The position numbers and the translations under genes were made by a program. This document shows positions 1 through 9,781 of a stretch of 64,000 nt of DNA, one piece after another; within the stretch, counting starts at the first letter, position 1, and each line of letters starts with the position of its first letter. The stretch is from an uncultured Eubacteriales bacterium (GTDB taxonomy: Bacteria > Bacillota > Clostridia > Christensenellales > CAG-138), in the NCBI GenBank assembly GCA_902801845.1, contig CADCJW010000006.1, forward strand, positions 1 to 64,000, written 5' to 3'. The notes beneath the pieces were generated by a model that was given only the letters and a program-made list of their open reading frames with translations, searched no databases and was not told the origin of the DNA.

Positions 1-1
1 C

Positions 2-226
2 ACCCCGTTCTTCTCCGGCTACCGTCCCCAGTTCTACTTCCGCACCACCGACGTGACCGGTTCCATCCAGCTCCCCGAGGGCGTGGAGATGGTCATGCCC
101 GGCGACCACGTGACGATGACGATCCAGCTGATCACCCCCATCGCCATGGAGGAAGGCCTCCGGTTCGCTATCCGCGAGGGCGGCCGCACGGTGGCTTCCG
201 GCGTCGTGTCCAAGGTCATCGAGTAA
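2..226 (+). CDS. tuf: Elongation factor Tu, C-terminal fragment (5' end outside window)
   Basis: The reading frame from base 2 to a TAA at 224-226 encodes the last 74 residues of EF-Tu, the GTPase that delivers aminoacyl-tRNA to the ribosome. The segment is the C-terminal beta-barrel (domain 3), with recognisable stretches such as [22 protein letters not shown] and [10 protein letters not shown]. It ends in GVVSKVIE. It sits directly upstream of the ribosomal operon, as is usual in Bacillota. The gene is cut only by the window edge. Confidence 0.97.
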   Translation, partial: TPFFSGYRPQFYFRTTDVTGSIQLPEGVEMVMPGDHVTMTIQLITPIAMEEGLRFAIREGGRTVASGVVSKVIE

Positions 227-233
227 ACAACGA

Positions 234-269
234 AAAAAGAAGGGCTGCATACGCAGCCCTTCTTTTTTT
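234..269 (+). terminator. Intrinsic terminator after tuf
   Basis: A near-perfect hairpin (GAAGGGCTGC, 4-base loop, GCAGCCCTTC) is followed by a run of seven T. It separates tuf from the ribosomal operon, which has its own promoter downstream. Confidence 0.93.
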
Positions 270-384
270 GTCGGCCGGATCCATCTAAAGCGGGTTGGAA
301 CTACATGTTGTATATACAGGGACATACTGCATACAAGAGGACAAAAATATAGCAAAAAAAGTTTGTTTTTTCGCAAAAAAATAC

Positions 385-413
385 TTGCATTTCCCGGATG
401 GATAGAGTATACT
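385..413 (+). promoter_or_regulatory. Sigma-A promoter of the ribosomal protein operon
   Basis: TTGCAT at 385-390 and TATACT at 408-413 are separated by exactly 17 bases, with A/T-rich sequence upstream (350-384). No other good promoter is visible before rpsJ, so this one probably drives the whole rpsJ-rplQ cluster. The stretch 271-384 holds no gene. Confidence 0.8.
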
Positions 414-419
414 TCTGCT

Positions 420-667
420 GTTCGCGTGTGGACCAGGGGACAACTATGGCCTATACGCGGGTCCAGGCAGGAGGTTGCCGGCTGCCATCCGGGTAATTTC
501 TGCCGGGCCAACGCTTCAAATAACACTAGAAGCGGGGGCAAAAATAGCGGGCAGGGTGGCTTCCCAAGTCGAAGAATGTGTGGCCGAAAGGCCGCGCATA
601 AACCAAGAGTTAGGAAACACACGGCCCCGTGTACTGCCCAATTTCAGAAGGAGGAAGAATCAATAAC
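420..667 (+). promoter_or_regulatory. Long structured 5' leader of the S10 operon (candidate r-protein autoregulatory leader)
   Basis: About 245 nt of non-coding RNA lies between the expected transcription start and rpsJ. It can fold into several helices: TGGACC with GGGTCC across roughly 430-475, a GGCC-GAAA-GGCC hairpin at 582-593, and ACACGG/CCGTGT at 619-632 just before the rpsJ ribosome binding site. Short reading frames across it lack coding character. S10-operon leaders bound by L4 or another r-protein are known in other bacteria; I do not recognise this one as a named family. Confidence 0.5.
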
Positions 668-976
668 ATGGCAAACCAAAGAATCCGCATCAAGTTGAAG
701 GGCTATGAGCATGGTCTCGTCGACGCCAGCGCTGAGAAGATCGTGGAAACCGCCCGCCGGACCGGGGCTCAGGTCTCCGGACCCATCCCCCTGCCCACCG
801 AGAAGGAGGTCGTGACCATCCTGCGTGCTGTGCATAAGTACAAGGATTCCCGCGAGCAGTTCGAGACCCGGACGCACAAGCGTCTCATCGACATCCTGCA
901 GCCCTCCGCCAAGACCGTGGACGCCCTCATGAAGCTGGATCTGCCCGCCGGTGTGGATATCGAGATCAAGCTGTAA
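668..976 (+). CDS. rpsJ: 30S ribosomal protein S10
   Basis: This 102-residue protein has the family's usual length and begins [15 protein letters not shown]. An in-frame ATG exists further upstream at 629, but the ATG at 668 follows AGAAGGAGG at a good distance and gives the conserved N-terminus, so it is chosen. S10 lies in the 30S head and also acts as NusE in antitermination. It is the first gene of the operon, after the long leader. Confidence 0.97.
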   Translation: MANQRIRIKLKGYEHGLVDASAEKIVETARRTGAQVSGPIPLPTEKEVVTILRAVHKYKDSREQFETRTHKRLIDILQPSAKTVDALMKLDLPAGVDIEIKL

Positions 977-997
977 GTTTAACGGAGGTATGAACCA

Positions 998-1624
998 ATG
1001 AAGAAAGCCATTTTGGGCAAGAAGATCGGTATGACGCAGCTCTTCAGGGCTGACGGTACCATGATTCCCGTCACAGTCGTCGAAGCCGGTCCGTGCCCCG
1101 TCGTTCAGAAAAAGACTGTAGCCAAGGAAGGCTACGATGCCGTGCAGGTAGGTTTCTGCGAGCTTCGCGAGAAGCTGGCCAACAAGCCCCTCACCGGCCA
1201 CTGCGCCAAGGCTGGCGTGAAGGCCATGCGGTACCTGCGGGAGCTCAAGCTCGATGACGCTGCTTCCTATGAAGTAGGCCAGATCATCACCTGTGACGTG
1301 TTCGCCGAGGGCGAGCGGGTCGACGTGACCGGCGTCAGCAAGGGCAAGGGCTTTGAAGGCAACATCAAGCGGTGGAACCAGGGCCGGGGCCGCAAGACCC
1401 ACGGTTCCCACTCCTACCGGGTGGCCGGTTCTCTGGGTGCCTGCACCTACCCCGGCGAAGTCTTCCGCACCAAGCGCCTGCCCGGCCATATGGGCAGCGA
1501 GACCGTCACCGTCCAGAATCTGGAGGTGGCCCGCGTGGATGCCGCTCGGAACCTGCTGCTCATCAAGGGTGCCATCCCCGGCGCCAAGGGCACCATGGTC
1601 ACCGTGAAGAGCACCGTGAAATAA
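998..1624 (+). CDS. rplC: 50S ribosomal protein L3
   Basis: The 208-residue protein starts [14 protein letters not shown]. It contains the characteristic central segment [10 protein letters not shown], followed by [13 protein letters not shown] and [12 protein letters not shown], the loop that reaches towards the peptidyl transferase centre. An AACGGAGG ribosome binding site precedes the ATG. L3 is an early 23S rRNA assembly protein. The gene lies 21 nt after rpsJ. Confidence 0.97.
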   Translation: MKKAILGKKIGMTQLFRADGTMIPVTVVEAGPCPVVQKKTVAKEGYDAVQVGFCELREKLANKPLTGHCAKAGVKAMRYLRELKLDDAASYEVGQIITCDVFAEGERVDVTGVSKGKGFEGNIKRWNQGRGRKTHGSHSYRVAGSLGACTYPGEVFRTKRLPGHMGSETVTVQNLEVARVDAARNLLLIKGAIPGAKGTMVTVKSTVK

Positions 1625-1638
1625 GGAGGAAAGAAGAT

Positions 1639-2259
1639 ATGCCTAACGTAGCATTGTACGATATTACCGGTAAGGTCATTGGCGATATCGAGCTTTCCGA
1701 GAATGTATTTGGTCAGCCCGTCAACGAGCCCGTTCTCCATCAGGTGGTCGTGGCTCACCTCGCCAACTGCCGTCAGGGCACCCAGAGTGCCAAGACCCGC
1801 AGTGAAGTCTCCGGCGGCGGCAAGAAGCCCTATCGTCAGAAGGGCACCGGCCGCGCCCGTCAGGGTTCCACCCGCGCTCCCCAGTGGACGCACGGCGGCG
1901 TGGTGTTCGCACCCAAGCCCCGCGACTACAGCCAGAAGGTCAACGCCAAGGTCCGTCGCGTAGCCCTCAAGTCTGCCCTCTCCTCCAAGGTCGCCGACAG
2001 CGAGCTCATCGTGTTCGATGCGTTGAACATTGAAGCTCCTAAGACCAAGGAAATGGTGAAGGTGCTGAAGGCTGTGGACGTGGACAAGGCCCTCATCGTG
2101 CTCGCCGACAAGGACGAGACCGTGGAGCGGGCGGCTGCCAACATCCCCGGCGTCAAGACCACGCTGGTGGGCACCCTGAACACCTACGAGGTGCTCAAGT
2201 ATAAGAAACTGATCCTCACCAAGGATTCCGTTGCAAAAATCGAGGAGGTGTACGTCTGA
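1639..2259 (+). CDS. rplD: 50S ribosomal protein L4
   Basis: 206 residues beginning [20 protein letters not shown]. The open frame runs further upstream through rplC, but only the ATG at 1639 follows an AAGGAGG site and gives an L4 N-terminus. The extended loop that lines the exit tunnel is present ([18 protein letters not shown]). In other bacteria L4 represses the S10 operon, which makes it one candidate ligand for the leader at 420-667. The stop codon overlaps the rplW start by one base. Confidence 0.96.
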   Translation: MPNVALYDITGKVIGDIELSENVFGQPVNEPVLHQVVVAHLANCRQGTQSAKTRSEVSGGGKKPYRQKGTGRARQGSTRAPQWTHGGVVFAPKPRDYSQKVNAKVRRVALKSALSSKVADSELIVFDALNIEAPKTKEMVKVLKAVDVDKALIVLADKDETVERAAANIPGVKTTLVGTLNTYEVLKYKKLILTKDSVAKIEEVYV

Positions 2260-2555
2260 TGAAGAGCGCTTATGATATCGTGAAGGCTCCCATCCTCACC
2301 GAGAAGAGCTACGACTACATCGCCCACCGGGTCTACACGTTCGAAGTGGCCAAGAGTGCGAACAAGATCGAGATCGCCAAGGCCGTGGAAGAGATCTTCG
2401 GCGTGAAAGTCCAGAGCGTGCACACCGTGAACAAGCTGGGCAAGATCAAGCGGCAGGGCCGGTATGAAGGCCGTCGTCCTTCCACCAAGAAGGCCTATGT
2501 GAAGCTGACGAATGAGTCCAAGGGCATCGAGCTCTTCGACGGCATCGCCCAGTAA
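2259..2555 (+). CDS. rplW: 50S ribosomal protein L23
   Basis: A 98-residue protein of normal length starting [17 protein letters not shown], the family signature for the start of L23. It sits at the tunnel exit and is the docking site for trigger factor and SRP. The ATG overlaps the rplD stop codon (ATGA), so translation is probably coupled; a GAGGAGGTG site lies inside the end of rplD. Confidence 0.96.
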   Translation: MKSAYDIVKAPILTEKSYDYIAHRVYTFEVAKSANKIEIAKAVEEIFGVKVQSVHTVNKLGKIKRQGRYEGRRPSTKKAYVKLTNESKGIELFDGIAQ

Positions 2556-2566
2556 GGAGGAACAAA

Positions 2567-3403
2567 ATGGCTATTCGCAAGATCAATCCGACCACTCCGG
2601 GCCAGCGCGGCATGACCGTCTCCGCTTTTGAGGAGATCACCCGCACCACCCCTGAAAAGTCTCTGACCACCGATATGCGCAAGCGGGCCGGCAGGAACTT
2701 CTCCGGCCGCATCACCGTCCGGCATCAGGGCGGCGGCGCCAAGCGCAAGTACCGCATCGTGGACTTCAAGCGTAACAAGGACGACGTGCCCGGCAAGGTC
2801 TTCTCCATCGAGTACGACCCCAACCGCTCCGCCAACATCGCCCTCATCCACTACGCCGACGGCGAAAAGCGCTACATCATCGCGCCTCTTGGCCTGAAGG
2901 TAGGCGACCAGATCGTCTCCGGCGCCAACGCCGATATCAAGGTCGGCAACACGCTGCCTCTCGAGAACATCCCCGTGGGCACCATGATCCACTGCGTGGA
3001 GCTGGTCCCCGGCAAGGGCGCTCAGCTCGTCCGGTCCGCCGGCAACGCGGCCCAGCTCATCGCCAAAGAGAACGGCTTCGGCCAGGTTCGTCTCCCCAGC
3101 GGTGAGGTCCGCCTGATCCCCCTGAAGGCCCGTGCGACCATCGGCCAGGTGGGCAATGTGGACTTCCAGAACATCATGATCGGCAAGGCTGGCCGGACCC
3201 GTCACATGGGCATCCGTCCCACGGTCCGCGGCTCCGTCATGAACCCCAACGACCACCCCCACGGCGGCGGCGAGGGCAAGAGCCCCATCGGCCGGCCCGG
3301 TCCTGTGACCCCCTGGGGCAAGCCCGCACTGGGGTACAAGACCCGGAAGACCAAGAACAAGAGCAACAAGTACATCGTGCGCCGCAGGAACGGCGGTAAG
3401 TAA
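2567..3403 (+). CDS. rplB: 50S ribosomal protein L2
   Basis: 278 residues, typical of L2. It shows the N-terminal [15 protein letters not shown], the RNA-binding core, and the conserved C-terminal HPHGGGEG motif that contains the histidine near the peptidyl transferase centre, followed by [16 protein letters not shown]2 is needed for subunit association and 23S folding. A TAAGGAGG site precedes the ATG. Confidence 0.97.
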   Translation: MAIRKINPTTPGQRGMTVSAFEEITRTTPEKSLTTDMRKRAGRNFSGRITVRHQGGGAKRKYRIVDFKRNKDDVPGKVFSIEYDPNRSANIALIHYADGEKRYIIAPLGLKVGDQIVSGANADIKVGNTLPLENIPVGTMIHCVELVPGKGAQLVRSAGNAAQLIAKENGFGQVRLPSGEVRLIPLKARATIGQVGNVDFQNIMIGKAGRTRHMGIRPTVRGSVMNPNDHPHGGGEGKSPIGRPGPVTPWGKPALGYKTRKTKNKSNKYIVRRRNGGK

Positions 3404-3421
3404 CGGGAAGGAGTAAGGATA

Positions 3422-3703
3422 ATGAGCAGATCGGTTAAAAAAGGACCGTTTGTAAGCGATGTTCTCTATGATCGCATCCAGGCGATGAACGAGAGCGGCA
3501 AGAAGACCGTTGTTAAGACCTGGTCCCGTTCTTCCACGATCTTCCCTGAGTTCGTCGGCCACACTATCGCGGTCCACGACGGGAAAAAGCACGTTCCGGT
3601 GTACGTCACCGAGGAAATGGTCGGGCACAAGCTGGGCGAGTTCGCCCCCACCCGCACCTTCCGTGGCCACAGGGGCTCCGAGAAGTCCTCTGGCGCGAAG
3701 TAA
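3422..3703 (+). CDS. rpsS: 30S ribosomal protein S19
   Basis: 93 residues starting [11 protein letters not shown], with the conserved [23 protein letters not shown] region (family hallmark) and ending in GAK. S19 binds 16S rRNA in the head together with S13, near the A site. It lies 18 nt after rplB with a GGAAGGAG site. Confidence 0.97.
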   Translation: MSRSVKKGPFVSDVLYDRIQAMNESGKKTVVKTWSRSSTIFPEFVGHTIAVHDGKKHVPVYVTEEMVGHKLGEFAPTRTFRGHRGSEKSSGAK

Positions 3704-3714
3704 GGAGGAAAGTT

Positions 3715-4104
3715 ATGGCAACGAGAAGCAAAACCAAAACCGCCTATCGTCATGAGCACGCTGACAAGCGGCCCCATGCCACGGCGAGATACATCCGCAT
3801 CGCTACCCGCAAGTGCACCATCGTGGCGGACTTGATCCGGGGCAAGAGCGTGAAGGAGGCTCAGGCCATCCTGACCTACTGCCCGAAAGCGGCTGCGGCG
3901 CCCATGCTGAAGGTCCTCAACTCCGCCGTCGCCAACGCGGAGAACAACCTGGAACTCAACCGCGACGATCTCTTCGTGGCCGAAGCTTTCGCCAATCAGG
4001 GTCCCACCCTGAAGCGCTTTAGGCCCCGGGCCCGTGGTTCCGCCTCTTCCATTTTGAAGCGGACCAGCCATCTCACGGTGATTCTTGATCAGCAGGCCAA
4101 GTAA
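3715..4104 (+). CDS. rplV: 50S ribosomal protein L22
   Basis: 129 residues. After a basic N-terminal extension of about 20 residues, the core begins at [12 protein letters not shown]. The C-terminal loop [22 protein letters not shown] is the beta-hairpin that lines the exit tunnel with L4, a site of macrolide-resistance changes in other species. A GGAGG site stands 7 nt before the ATG. Confidence 0.96.
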   Translation: MATRSKTKTAYRHEHADKRPHATARYIRIATRKCTIVADLIRGKSVKEAQAILTYCPKAAAAPMLKVLNSAVANAENNLELNRDDLFVAEAFANQGPTLKRFRPRARGSASSILKRTSHLTVILDQQAK

Positions 4105-4116
4105 GGAGGAAAGAAC

Positions 4117-4776
4117 ATGGGTCAGAAAGTTAATCCCAACGGTTTCCGCATCGGCGTCATTCGCGACTGGAACACCCGTTGGTACGCTCCGAAAAAAGAC
4201 TTTGCGGATTTCCTCGTGGAGGATCACAAGATCCGTGAGTTTGTGAAGAAGAAGTACTACGCGGCCAACATCTCCCGTATCGGGATCGATCGGGCCGCCG
4301 GCAAGATCTCCGTGAGCATCTTCACCGCCCGTCCGGGCATGCTCATCGGCAAGGGCGGCGCCGGGATCGACGTCATCAAGGCCGACATCGCCAAGGAGAT
4401 CGGCAAGCCCGTCAACGTGAACATCATGGAGATCCGGGATCCCGATGCCGACGCTCAGTTGGTGGCGGAGAACATCGCCGCTCAGCTGGAGAAGCGCATC
4501 AGCTTCCGGCGGGCCATGAAGCAGGCCATGCAGCGGGCCATGCAGCGCCCCGGTGTGAAGGGCATCAAGCTCAGCTGCGGCGGCCGTCTCGGCGGCGCCG
4601 AGATCGCCCGCAGCGAGGGATACCATGACGGTTCCATCCCCCTGCAGACCATGCGCGCGGACATCCACTACGGGTTCGCGGAAGCCCACACCACCTACGG
4701 CCGGATCGGCTGCAAGGTTTGGATCTACAAGGGCGAAGTGCTTGGCAAGGCCAAGCGCAAGGAAGGAGGCAGATAA
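4117..4776 (+). CDS. rpsC: 30S ribosomal protein S3
   Basis: 219 residues starting [18 protein letters not shown]. The type II KH domain is seen with its GxxG-type loop ([10 protein letters not shown]), followed by the C-terminal domain containing [13 protein letters not shown]3 forms part of the mRNA entry channel and its helicase. It lies 12 nt downstream of rplV. Confidence 0.97.
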   Translation: MGQKVNPNGFRIGVIRDWNTRWYAPKKDFADFLVEDHKIREFVKKKYYAANISRIGIDRAAGKISVSIFTARPGMLIGKGGAGIDVIKADIAKEIGKPVNVNIMEIRDPDADAQLVAENIAAQLEKRISFRRAMKQAMQRAMQRPGVKGIKLSCGGRLGGAEIARSEGYHDGSIPLQTMRADIHYGFAEAHTTYGRIGCKVWIYKGEVLGKAKRKEGGR

Positions 4777-4778
4777 CC

Positions 4779-5210
4779 ATGTTGATGCCGAAGAGAGTGA
4801 AGCACCGCAGGGTGTTCCGCGGCAGGATGAAGGGCACCGCCCATCGTGGCAACACCATCAGCTACGGCGAGTTTGGCCTGGTAGCTATGGAGCCCTCCTG
4901 GATCACCAGCACCCAGATCGAGGCCGCTCGTGTGGCCATGACCCGTTTCACCAAGCGTGGCGGTCAGGTTTGGATCAAGATCTTCCCGGATAAGCCCGTT
5001 ACCGAAAAGCCCGCTGAGACCCGCATGGGTTCCGGCAAAGGTTCCCCCGAATACTGGGTGGCCGTGGTGAAGCCCGGTCGCGTCATGTTCGAGATCGCTG
5101 GCGTTGAGGAAAGCATCGCCAAGGAAGCCCTTCGTCTTGCCGGGCATAAGCTGCCCATCCGCTGCAAGATCGTGAAGAAGGAAGAGGCTCAGGAAGGAGC
5201 AGAAGCATGA
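4779..5210 (+). CDS. rplP: 50S ribosomal protein L16
   Basis: 143 residues starting [19 protein letters not shown]. The frame is open further upstream inside rpsC, but the ATG at 4779 follows GGAAGGAGG and gives the conserved start. The segment [19 protein letters not shown] is the conserved loop near the A-site tRNA. The final ATGA overlaps the rpmC start, so these two genes are probably coupled. Confidence 0.96.
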   Translation: MLMPKRVKHRRVFRGRMKGTAHRGNTISYGEFGLVAMEPSWITSTQIEAARVAMTRFTKRGGQVWIKIFPDKPVTEKPAETRMGSGKGSPEYWVAVVKPGRVMFEIAGVEESIAKEALRLAGHKLPIRCKIVKKEEAQEGAEA

Positions 5211-5410
5211 AGGCTGAAGAATTGAGAAAAATGTCTGTTGCTGACCTGGAAAAGCAGGAGAAGGACCTCAAGGCTGAGCTGTTCAACCTCCGCTTCCAGA
5301 CCGTGACCGGCCAGATCAGCAATCCCAGCCGCATCGGCGCCTGCAAGAAGGACATCGCACGGATCAAGACCATTCTCCGGCAGCGTGAGCTGACTGGCAG
5401 TGCCGAGTGA
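5207..5410 (+). CDS. rpmC: 50S ribosomal protein L29
   Basis: 67 residues forming the expected helical hairpin; the start [17 protein letters not shown] and the middle ELFNLRFQ match the family. L29 sits at the tunnel exit beside L23. The start overlaps the end of rplP by four bases. Confidence 0.96.
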   Translation: MKAEELRKMSVADLEKQEKDLKAELFNLRFQTVTGQISNPSRIGACKKDIARIKTILRQRELTGSAE

Positions 5411-5424
5411 GGAGGAAGTAAGCA

Positions 5425-5688
5425 ATGGAACAGGTAATTAGAGGTTATCGCAAGACCCGCACCGGCGTCGTTGTCAGCGATAAGATGGATAAGACGGTGG
5501 TCGTCGCCATCTCCACCAAGGTCCGCCATCCCCTGTACGGCAAGATGGTCAACCGGACCCGTAAGTTCAAGGCCCACGACGAGGAGAACCAGTGCGGCAT
5601 CGGCGACACCGTCCGCATCATGGAAACTCGTCCGATCTCCAAGGATAAGCGCTGGCGCGTGGTGGAGATCATCGAGAAGGCCAAGTAA
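5425..5688 (+). CDS. rpsQ: 30S ribosomal protein S17
   Basis: 87-residue OB-fold protein with the family signatures [14 protein letters not shown] and [16 protein letters not shown]. It binds the 5' domain of 16S rRNA. A TGAGGAGG site overlaps the rpmC stop. Confidence 0.96.
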   Translation: MEQVIRGYRKTRTGVVVSDKMDKTVVVAISTKVRHPLYGKMVNRTRKFKAHDEENQCGIGDTVRIMETRPISKDKRWRVVEIIEKAK

Positions 5689-5701
5689 GGGGAGGTAAAG
5701 T

Positions 5702-6070
5702 ATGATTCAGCCTCAAACCAGATTGAAGGTGGCCGACAACTCCGGCGCCAAGGAGATCATGTGCATCCGGGTCCTGGGCGGCTCCTCCCGCAAGTTCGCG
5801 GGCATCGGCGATGTGATCGTCGCCTCCGTCAAGACCGCCACCCCCGGCGGCACCGTAAAGAAGAAGGACGTGGTCAAGGCCGTGGTCGTGCGGACCGTCT
5901 CCGAGACCACCCGTCCCGACGGCAGCCACATCCGTTTCGACGATAACGCCGCCGTCATCATCAACGACGACAAGCAACCCCGCGGCACCCGTATCTTCGG
6001 GCCCGTGGCTCGGGAACTGCGTGAGAAGGATTACATGAAGATCGTTTCTCTCGCGCCCGAAGTTCTGTAA
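5702..6070 (+). CDS. rplN: 50S ribosomal protein L14
   Basis: 122 residues, the exact usual length. The sequence starts [19 protein letters not shown] and contains the signature [19 protein letters not shown]14 contributes to intersubunit bridge B8 and is the docking site of the silencing factor RsfS. Confidence 0.97.
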   Translation: MIQPQTRLKVADNSGAKEIMCIRVLGGSSRKFAGIGDVIVASVKTATPGGTVKKKDVVKAVVVRTVSETTRPDGSHIRFDDNAAVIINDDKQPRGTRIFGPVARELREKDYMKIVSLAPEVL

Positions 6071-6082
6071 GGAGGTAGAGAT

Positions 6083-6412
6083 ATGAACAAGCTGAACGTC
6101 AAGAAGGGCGATCGGGTCCGTATCATCTCCGGCAAGGACGCTGGCAAGGAAGGCAAGATCATGACCGCGTTCCCCGCGAAGGAGCGGGTCATCGTCGAGG
6201 GCTGCAACATGGTCACTCGCCATGTGAAGCCCCGTCGGCAGGGTGAAGCCGGCGGCCGCATCGAGCAGGCCGGCACCATCCACGTTTCCAATGTGCAGCT
6301 GGTTTGCCCCAACTGCAAGATGCCTACCCGCGTTGGCCATGCCATCGTGGAGAAGGACGGCAAGAAGGTCTCTGTCCGCGTGTGCAAGCAGTGCGGCAAG
6401 CAGATCGACTAA
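6083..6412 (+). CDS. rplX: 50S ribosomal protein L24 with C-terminal zinc ribbon
   Basis: 109 residues. The N-terminal KOW motif is seen at KGDRVRIISGKDAGKEGKI. The C-terminal part carries two CxxC pairs (CPNC and CKQC), so this is the zinc-binding form of L24. L24 starts 50S assembly at the 5' end of 23S rRNA. It has an AAGGAGG site 12 nt after rplN. Confidence 0.96.
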   Translation: MNKLNVKKGDRVRIISGKDAGKEGKIMTAFPAKERVIVEGCNMVTRHVKPRRQGEAGGRIEQAGTIHVSNVQLVCPNCKMPTRVGHAIVEKDGKKVSVRVCKQCGKQID

Positions 6413-6433
6413 GGCGGAAGGAGGAAAATGTAA

Positions 6434-7051
6434 ATGGCTAAGAAAGAAGTCAAGCAGGCTCCCGCGAAGGCCAAGAAGGCCCAGGCTGAAGCCAAGCCCT
6501 TTTCCGGCGAACCCCGCCTGAAGATCAAGTACCGTGAGACCGTCGTCCCCGGCCTGAAGGAGAAGTTCCACTACGAGAACGTGATGATGATCCCCAAGCT
6601 GGACAAGATCATCATCAACATGGGCCTCGGTTCCGAGAAGGATAACCCCAAGGGCATCGAGACCGCCGTACAGCAGCTCTCCGCCATCGCCGGCCAGGCC
6701 GCCGTGGTGACCAAGGCCAAGAAGTCCGTCGCGAACTTCAAAGTTCGTGAGGGCATGACCATCGGTGCCAAGGTGACTCTCCGCGGCGACAAGATGTACT
6801 ACTTCGCCGACAAGCTCATGAACATCGTGCTGCCTCGGGTCCGTGACTTCCACGGCGTGTCCGACAAGTCCTTCGACGGCCGCGGCAACTACGCCATGGG
6901 CGTCAAGGAGCAGCTGATCTTCCCCGAGATCAACTACGACGATGTGGACAAGGTGCGCGGCATGAACATCGTGTTCGTCACCAGCGCCAAGACCGATGAG
7001 GAAGCCAAAGAGCTGCTCGCTCTGCTGGGCATGCCTTTCGTTCAGGAGTAA
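6434..7051 (+). CDS. rplE: 50S ribosomal protein L5 with an Ala/Lys-rich N-terminal extension
   Basis: 205 residues, about 25 longer than the usual 179-180. The first ~26 residues ([20 protein letters not shown] and on) are low-complexity Ala/Lys; the L5 core starts near [17 protein letters not shown] and includes INMGLG and the conserved [17 protein letters not shown]5 contacts 5S rRNA and P-site tRNA. The start is backed by GGAAGGAGG upstream; the next in-frame ATG would fall inside the conserved core, so the extension looks real. Confidence 0.94.
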   Translation: MAKKEVKQAPAKAKKAQAEAKPFSGEPRLKIKYRETVVPGLKEKFHYENVMMIPKLDKIIINMGLGSEKDNPKGIETAVQQLSAIAGQAAVVTKAKKSVANFKVREGMTIGAKVTLRGDKMYYFADKLMNIVLPRVRDFHGVSDKSFDGRGNYAMGVKEQLIFPEINYDDVDKVRGMNIVFVTSAKTDEEAKELLALLGMPFVQE

Positions 7052-7066
7052 TAAGGAGGAGCAATC

Positions 7067-7252
7067 ATGGCTAAGTTGAGCAAGAAATTAAAGCAGCAGG
7101 CTGCTCCCAAATACAGCACCCGCGCTTACACCCGCTGCCGCATCTGCGGCCGGCCCCATTCCGTGCTGCGCAAGTATGGCATCTGCCGTATCTGCTTCCG
7201 GAACGAAGCGTACGCGGGCAACATCCCCGGCGTCCGTAAGGCCAGCTGGTAA
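7067..7252 (+). CDS. rpsN: 30S ribosomal protein S14, short zinc-binding type
   Basis: 61 residues, the short form that binds zinc through two CxxC pairs (CRIC and CRIC in [10 protein letters not shown] and [11 protein letters not shown]). S14 lies in the 30S head by S3 and S10. Some Bacillota carry a second, zinc-free copy under Zur control; none is visible in this window. A TAAGGAGG site precedes the ATG. Confidence 0.96.
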   Translation: MAKLSKKLKQQAAPKYSTRAYTRCRICGRPHSVLRKYGICRICFRNEAYAGNIPGVRKASW

Positions 7253-7266
7253 AGGAGGAAAGCAAG

Positions 7267-7659
7267 ATGACTGATACTATCGCAGATATGCTGACTCGCA
7301 TCCGCAACGCCCTCGTTGCCAAGCATGAGTCCGTGGACGTGCCCTGCTCCACCATCAAGAAGGCCATCGCCGAGATCCTGGTGGAAGAAGGCTACATCAA
7401 GTCCTATGAGATCATCGAGGACGGTCTTGTGAAGACCATCCGCATCCAGCTCAAGTACGGTCCCAACAAGCAGCGCGTCATCGTGGGCATCAAGCGGATC
7501 TCCCGCCCCGGCCTGCGCGTGTACGCCCGCAAGGACGAGATCCCCAAGGTCCTGGGCGGCCTGGGCATCGCGATCCTGTCCACCTCCCGCGGCGTCATGA
7601 CCGATCGGGAAGCCCGTAAGCTCGGCGTTGGCGGCGAAGTGCTGGCCTTCGTCTGGTAA
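7267..7659 (+). CDS. rpsH: 30S ribosomal protein S8
   Basis: 130 residues starting [15 protein letters not shown] and ending [10 protein letters not shown]; the motif [13 protein letters not shown] near the C-terminus is the S8 signature. S8 binds the central domain of 16S rRNA and represses the spc operon in E. coli. Confidence 0.97.
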   Translation: MTDTIADMLTRIRNALVAKHESVDVPCSTIKKAIAEILVEEGYIKSYEIIEDGLVKTIRIQLKYGPNKQRVIVGIKRISRPGLRVYARKDEIPKVLGGLGIAILSTSRGVMTDREARKLGVGGEVLAFVW

Positions 7660-7679
7660 GATAATCAGGAGGAAAAGAA

Positions 7680-8222
7680 ATGTCACGAATCGGAAAACTT
7701 CCGGTGAAGATCGACGCCGGAGTGACAATCACGGTCGACGACAGCAATGTTGTGACCGTCAAGGGCCCCAAGGGCACGTTGTCACAGCAGATGCACCCTG
7801 ATATGCAGATCGAGCAGGACAACGGTGTGCTCACCGTCAAGCGTCCCAGCGACGACAAGGCCCATCGGGCTCTGCATGGTTTGACCCGGAGCCTCATCCA
7901 CAACATGGTGGTGGGCGTGACCACCGGCTTCGAGAAGAAGCTGGAGATCGTGGGCACCGGCTATCGTGCCCAGCTCCAGGGCAAGAACCTGGTCCTCAAC
8001 ATGGGTTTCTCCCATCCCGTTGAGTTCCAGCCCCCCGAAGGCATCACCTTCGAGGTGCCTACCCCCAACAAGATCTCCGTGAAGGGCATCGACAAACAGG
8101 CCGTGGGCCAGGTCGCTGCCAACGTCCGCGAGGTCCGTCCGCCGGAGCCTTACAAGGGCAAGGGCATCCGCTATGAAGGCGAGACTGTCCTCCGTAAGGA
8201 AGGCAAAGCCGGTAAGAAATAA
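7680..8222 (+). CDS. rplF: 50S ribosomal protein L6
   Basis: 180 residues, with two repeated alpha/beta domains. It starts [15 protein letters not shown] and carries the C-terminal signature [15 protein letters not shown]6 sits by the sarcin-ricin loop near the factor-binding site. The ribosome binding site is AGGAGG, 21 nt after rpsH. Confidence 0.97.
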   Translation: MSRIGKLPVKIDAGVTITVDDSNVVTVKGPKGTLSQQMHPDMQIEQDNGVLTVKRPSDDKAHRALHGLTRSLIHNMVVGVTTGFEKKLEIVGTGYRAQLQGKNLVLNMGFSHPVEFQPPEGITFEVPTPNKISVKGIDKQAVGQVAANVREVRPPEPYKGKGIRYEGETVLRKEGKAGKK

Positions 8223-8243
8223 GAGAGGAAGGAGAGCTGAAAG

Positions 8244-8612
8244 ATGTATTCTAAGATCGATAAGAATGCGGTGCGTAAAGCTCGTCACCATCGTATGCGT
8301 CTTCACATCAACGGCACGCCCGAGCGGCCCCGTCTCAATGTGTACCGCAGCACCGTGCACATCTATGCACAGGTCATCGACGACACCACCGGCAACACCT
8401 TGGCTGCTGCTTCCACTTTGGACGGACAGCTCAAGGAGCAGCTCGCCGGCAAGAACAAGACCGATGCGGCCAAGCTGGTCGGCAAGCTCATTGGCGAGCG
8501 CGCTCTCGAGAAGGGCGTGAAGAAGGTCGTGTTCGATCGCGGCGGTTACCTCTACACCGGTCGGGTGGCTGCCCTGGCTCAGGGCGCAAGAGAAGCCGGC
8601 CTGGACTTTTAA
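8244..8612 (+). CDS. rplR: 50S ribosomal protein L18
   Basis: 122 residues; the basic N-terminus is followed by the conserved [19 protein letters not shown] and [21 protein letters not shown], which mark the 5S rRNA-binding L18 family. The ATG is preceded by AGGAAGGAG. Confidence 0.97.
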   Translation: MYSKIDKNAVRKARHHRMRLHINGTPERPRLNVYRSTVHIYAQVIDDTTGNTLAAASTLDGQLKEQLAGKNKTDAAKLVGKLIGERALEKGVKKVVFDRGGYLYTGRVAALAQGAREAGLDF

Positions 8613-8624
8613 GGAGGAAACAAC

Positions 8625-9134
8625 ATGCGTAACGACAGAAGGTTCGAGAAGGAAGTTCCTGAATACAAAGAGCGCCTCGTGTTCATCAACCGGGTTGCCA
8701 AGGTCGTCAAGGGCGGCAAGAACTATCGGTTCACGGCCCTCATGGTGGTCGGCAACGAGAACGGTAAGGTGGGCGTGGGCCTGGGCAAGGCCGTGGAGAT
8801 CCCCGAAGCCGTCCGTAAGGGCGTCGAGGATGCCAAGCGCCACATGATCGAGGTCCCCATCGTGGGTACCAGCATCCCCCATCAGGTGGAAGGCAAGTTC
8901 GGCAAGGGCCATGTCCGCATGCTCCCCGCTGAAGAAGGTACCGGCGTTATCGCGGGCGGTCCCGTCCGTGCGGTCCTGGAGATGGTGGGCATCAAGGACA
9001 TCCGTACCAAGTCCTACGGTTCCAACAATCCCAGCAACTGCGTGAAGGCCACGCTGAACGGTCTTTCCCAGCTTCGTACCGCCGAGCAGATCGCGGCTCT
9101 CCGCGGCAAGACCGTGGAAGAGATTCTGGACTAA
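8625..9134 (+). CDS. rpsE: 30S ribosomal protein S5
   Basis: 169 residues. The N-terminal double-stranded-RNA-binding domain is seen around [17 protein letters not shown] and [15 protein letters not shown], and the C-terminal domain contains [19 protein letters not shown]5 contributes to decoding fidelity and the mRNA helicase. AAGGAGG lies ahead of the ATG. Confidence 0.97.
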   Translation: MRNDRRFEKEVPEYKERLVFINRVAKVVKGGKNYRFTALMVVGNENGKVGVGLGKAVEIPEAVRKGVEDAKRHMIEVPIVGTSIPHQVEGKFGKGHVRMLPAEEGTGVIAGGPVRAVLEMVGIKDIRTKSYGSNNPSNCVKATLNGLSQLRTAEQIAALRGKTVEEILD

Positions 9135-9147
9135 GGAGGAGGCAATC

Positions 9148-9327
9148 ATGGCTAACTTGAAGATAACGCTCGTCAAGAGCCCCATCTCCTCTCTGAAGGA
9201 TCAGCAGGACACCGTGAAGGCCCTGGGTCTCCATAAGGTCTATCAGACCGTGGAAAAGCCCGACAACGCCTGCATCCGCGGCCAGATCTTCAAAGTGAAG
9301 CACCTGGTCAAGGTGGAAGAAGCATAA
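9148..9327 (+). CDS. rpmD: 50S ribosomal protein L30
   Basis: A short gene of 59 codons between rpsE and rplO. The protein starts [15 protein letters not shown] and contains [15 protein letters not shown], matching the L30 pattern of a KSPIG-like start and LGL. An AAGGAGG site stands 9 nt upstream of the ATG. Position and length fit the bacterial form exactly. Confidence 0.95.
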   Translation: MANLKITLVKSPISSLKDQQDTVKALGLHKVYQTVEKPDNACIRGQIFKVKHLVKVEEA

Positions 9328-9340
9328 GGAGGGTCAAAAC

Positions 9341-9781
9341 ATGAAGCTTAACGAATTACAGCCGGCCGTCGGCGCGACCAAGGCCCCCAAGCGGGTCGGT
9401 CGCGGCACCGGCAGCGGCCTTGGCAAGACCTCTGCCAAGGGCCACAAGGGCCAGAAGGCCCGCAGCGGCGCCAAGAAGAACGGATTTGAAGGCGGTCAGA
9501 TGCCTCTGGCCCGCCGTCTTCCCAAGCGCGGCTTCACCAACATCTACGCCAAGGAGTACACGGTCATCAACGTTTCCGACCTGAATACCCTGAAGGATGA
9601 TACGGTCGTCACGGCCGAGCTGCTCAAGCAGGAGGGCATCATCAGCAAGATCGAGAAGGACGGCCTGAAGGTTTTGGGTCGTGGCGAGCTTGCCCGTAAG
9701 CTCACCGTCAAGGCGGCGAAGTTCACCAAGACTGCCGAGGAAGCGATCAAGGCAGCCGGCGGAAGTGTTGAGGTGCTCTAA
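9341..9781 (+). CDS. rplO: 50S ribosomal protein L15
   Basis: 146 residues with the glycine-rich basic N-terminal extension ([21 protein letters not shown]) that penetrates 23S rRNA, and the C-terminal globular part ending AAGGSVEVL. Its final TAA overlaps the secY ATG by one base. Confidence 0.96.
   Translation: MKLNELQPAVGATKAPKRVGRGTGSGLGKTSAKGHKGQKARSGAKKNGFEGGQMPLARRLPKRGFTNIYAKEYTVINVSDLNTLKDDTVVTAELLKQEGIISKIEKDGLKVLGRGELARKLTVKAAKFTKTAEEAIKAAGGSVEVL

Noticed and set aside
363..698. Short + strand frames across the rpsJ leader
   Set aside because: They overlap the -35/-10 and hairpins, lack ribosome binding sites and encode Arg/Cys-rich sequence without family likeness.
644..1489. 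Long - strand reading frame antisense to rpsJ and rplC (281 codons)
   Set aside because: It is a shadow of the GC-rich + strand genes; protein composition is Gly/Leu/His-rich and no ribosome binding site or family is seen. The same holds for the other long antisense frames in 2495-9185, 9778-11199 and 14611-15576.
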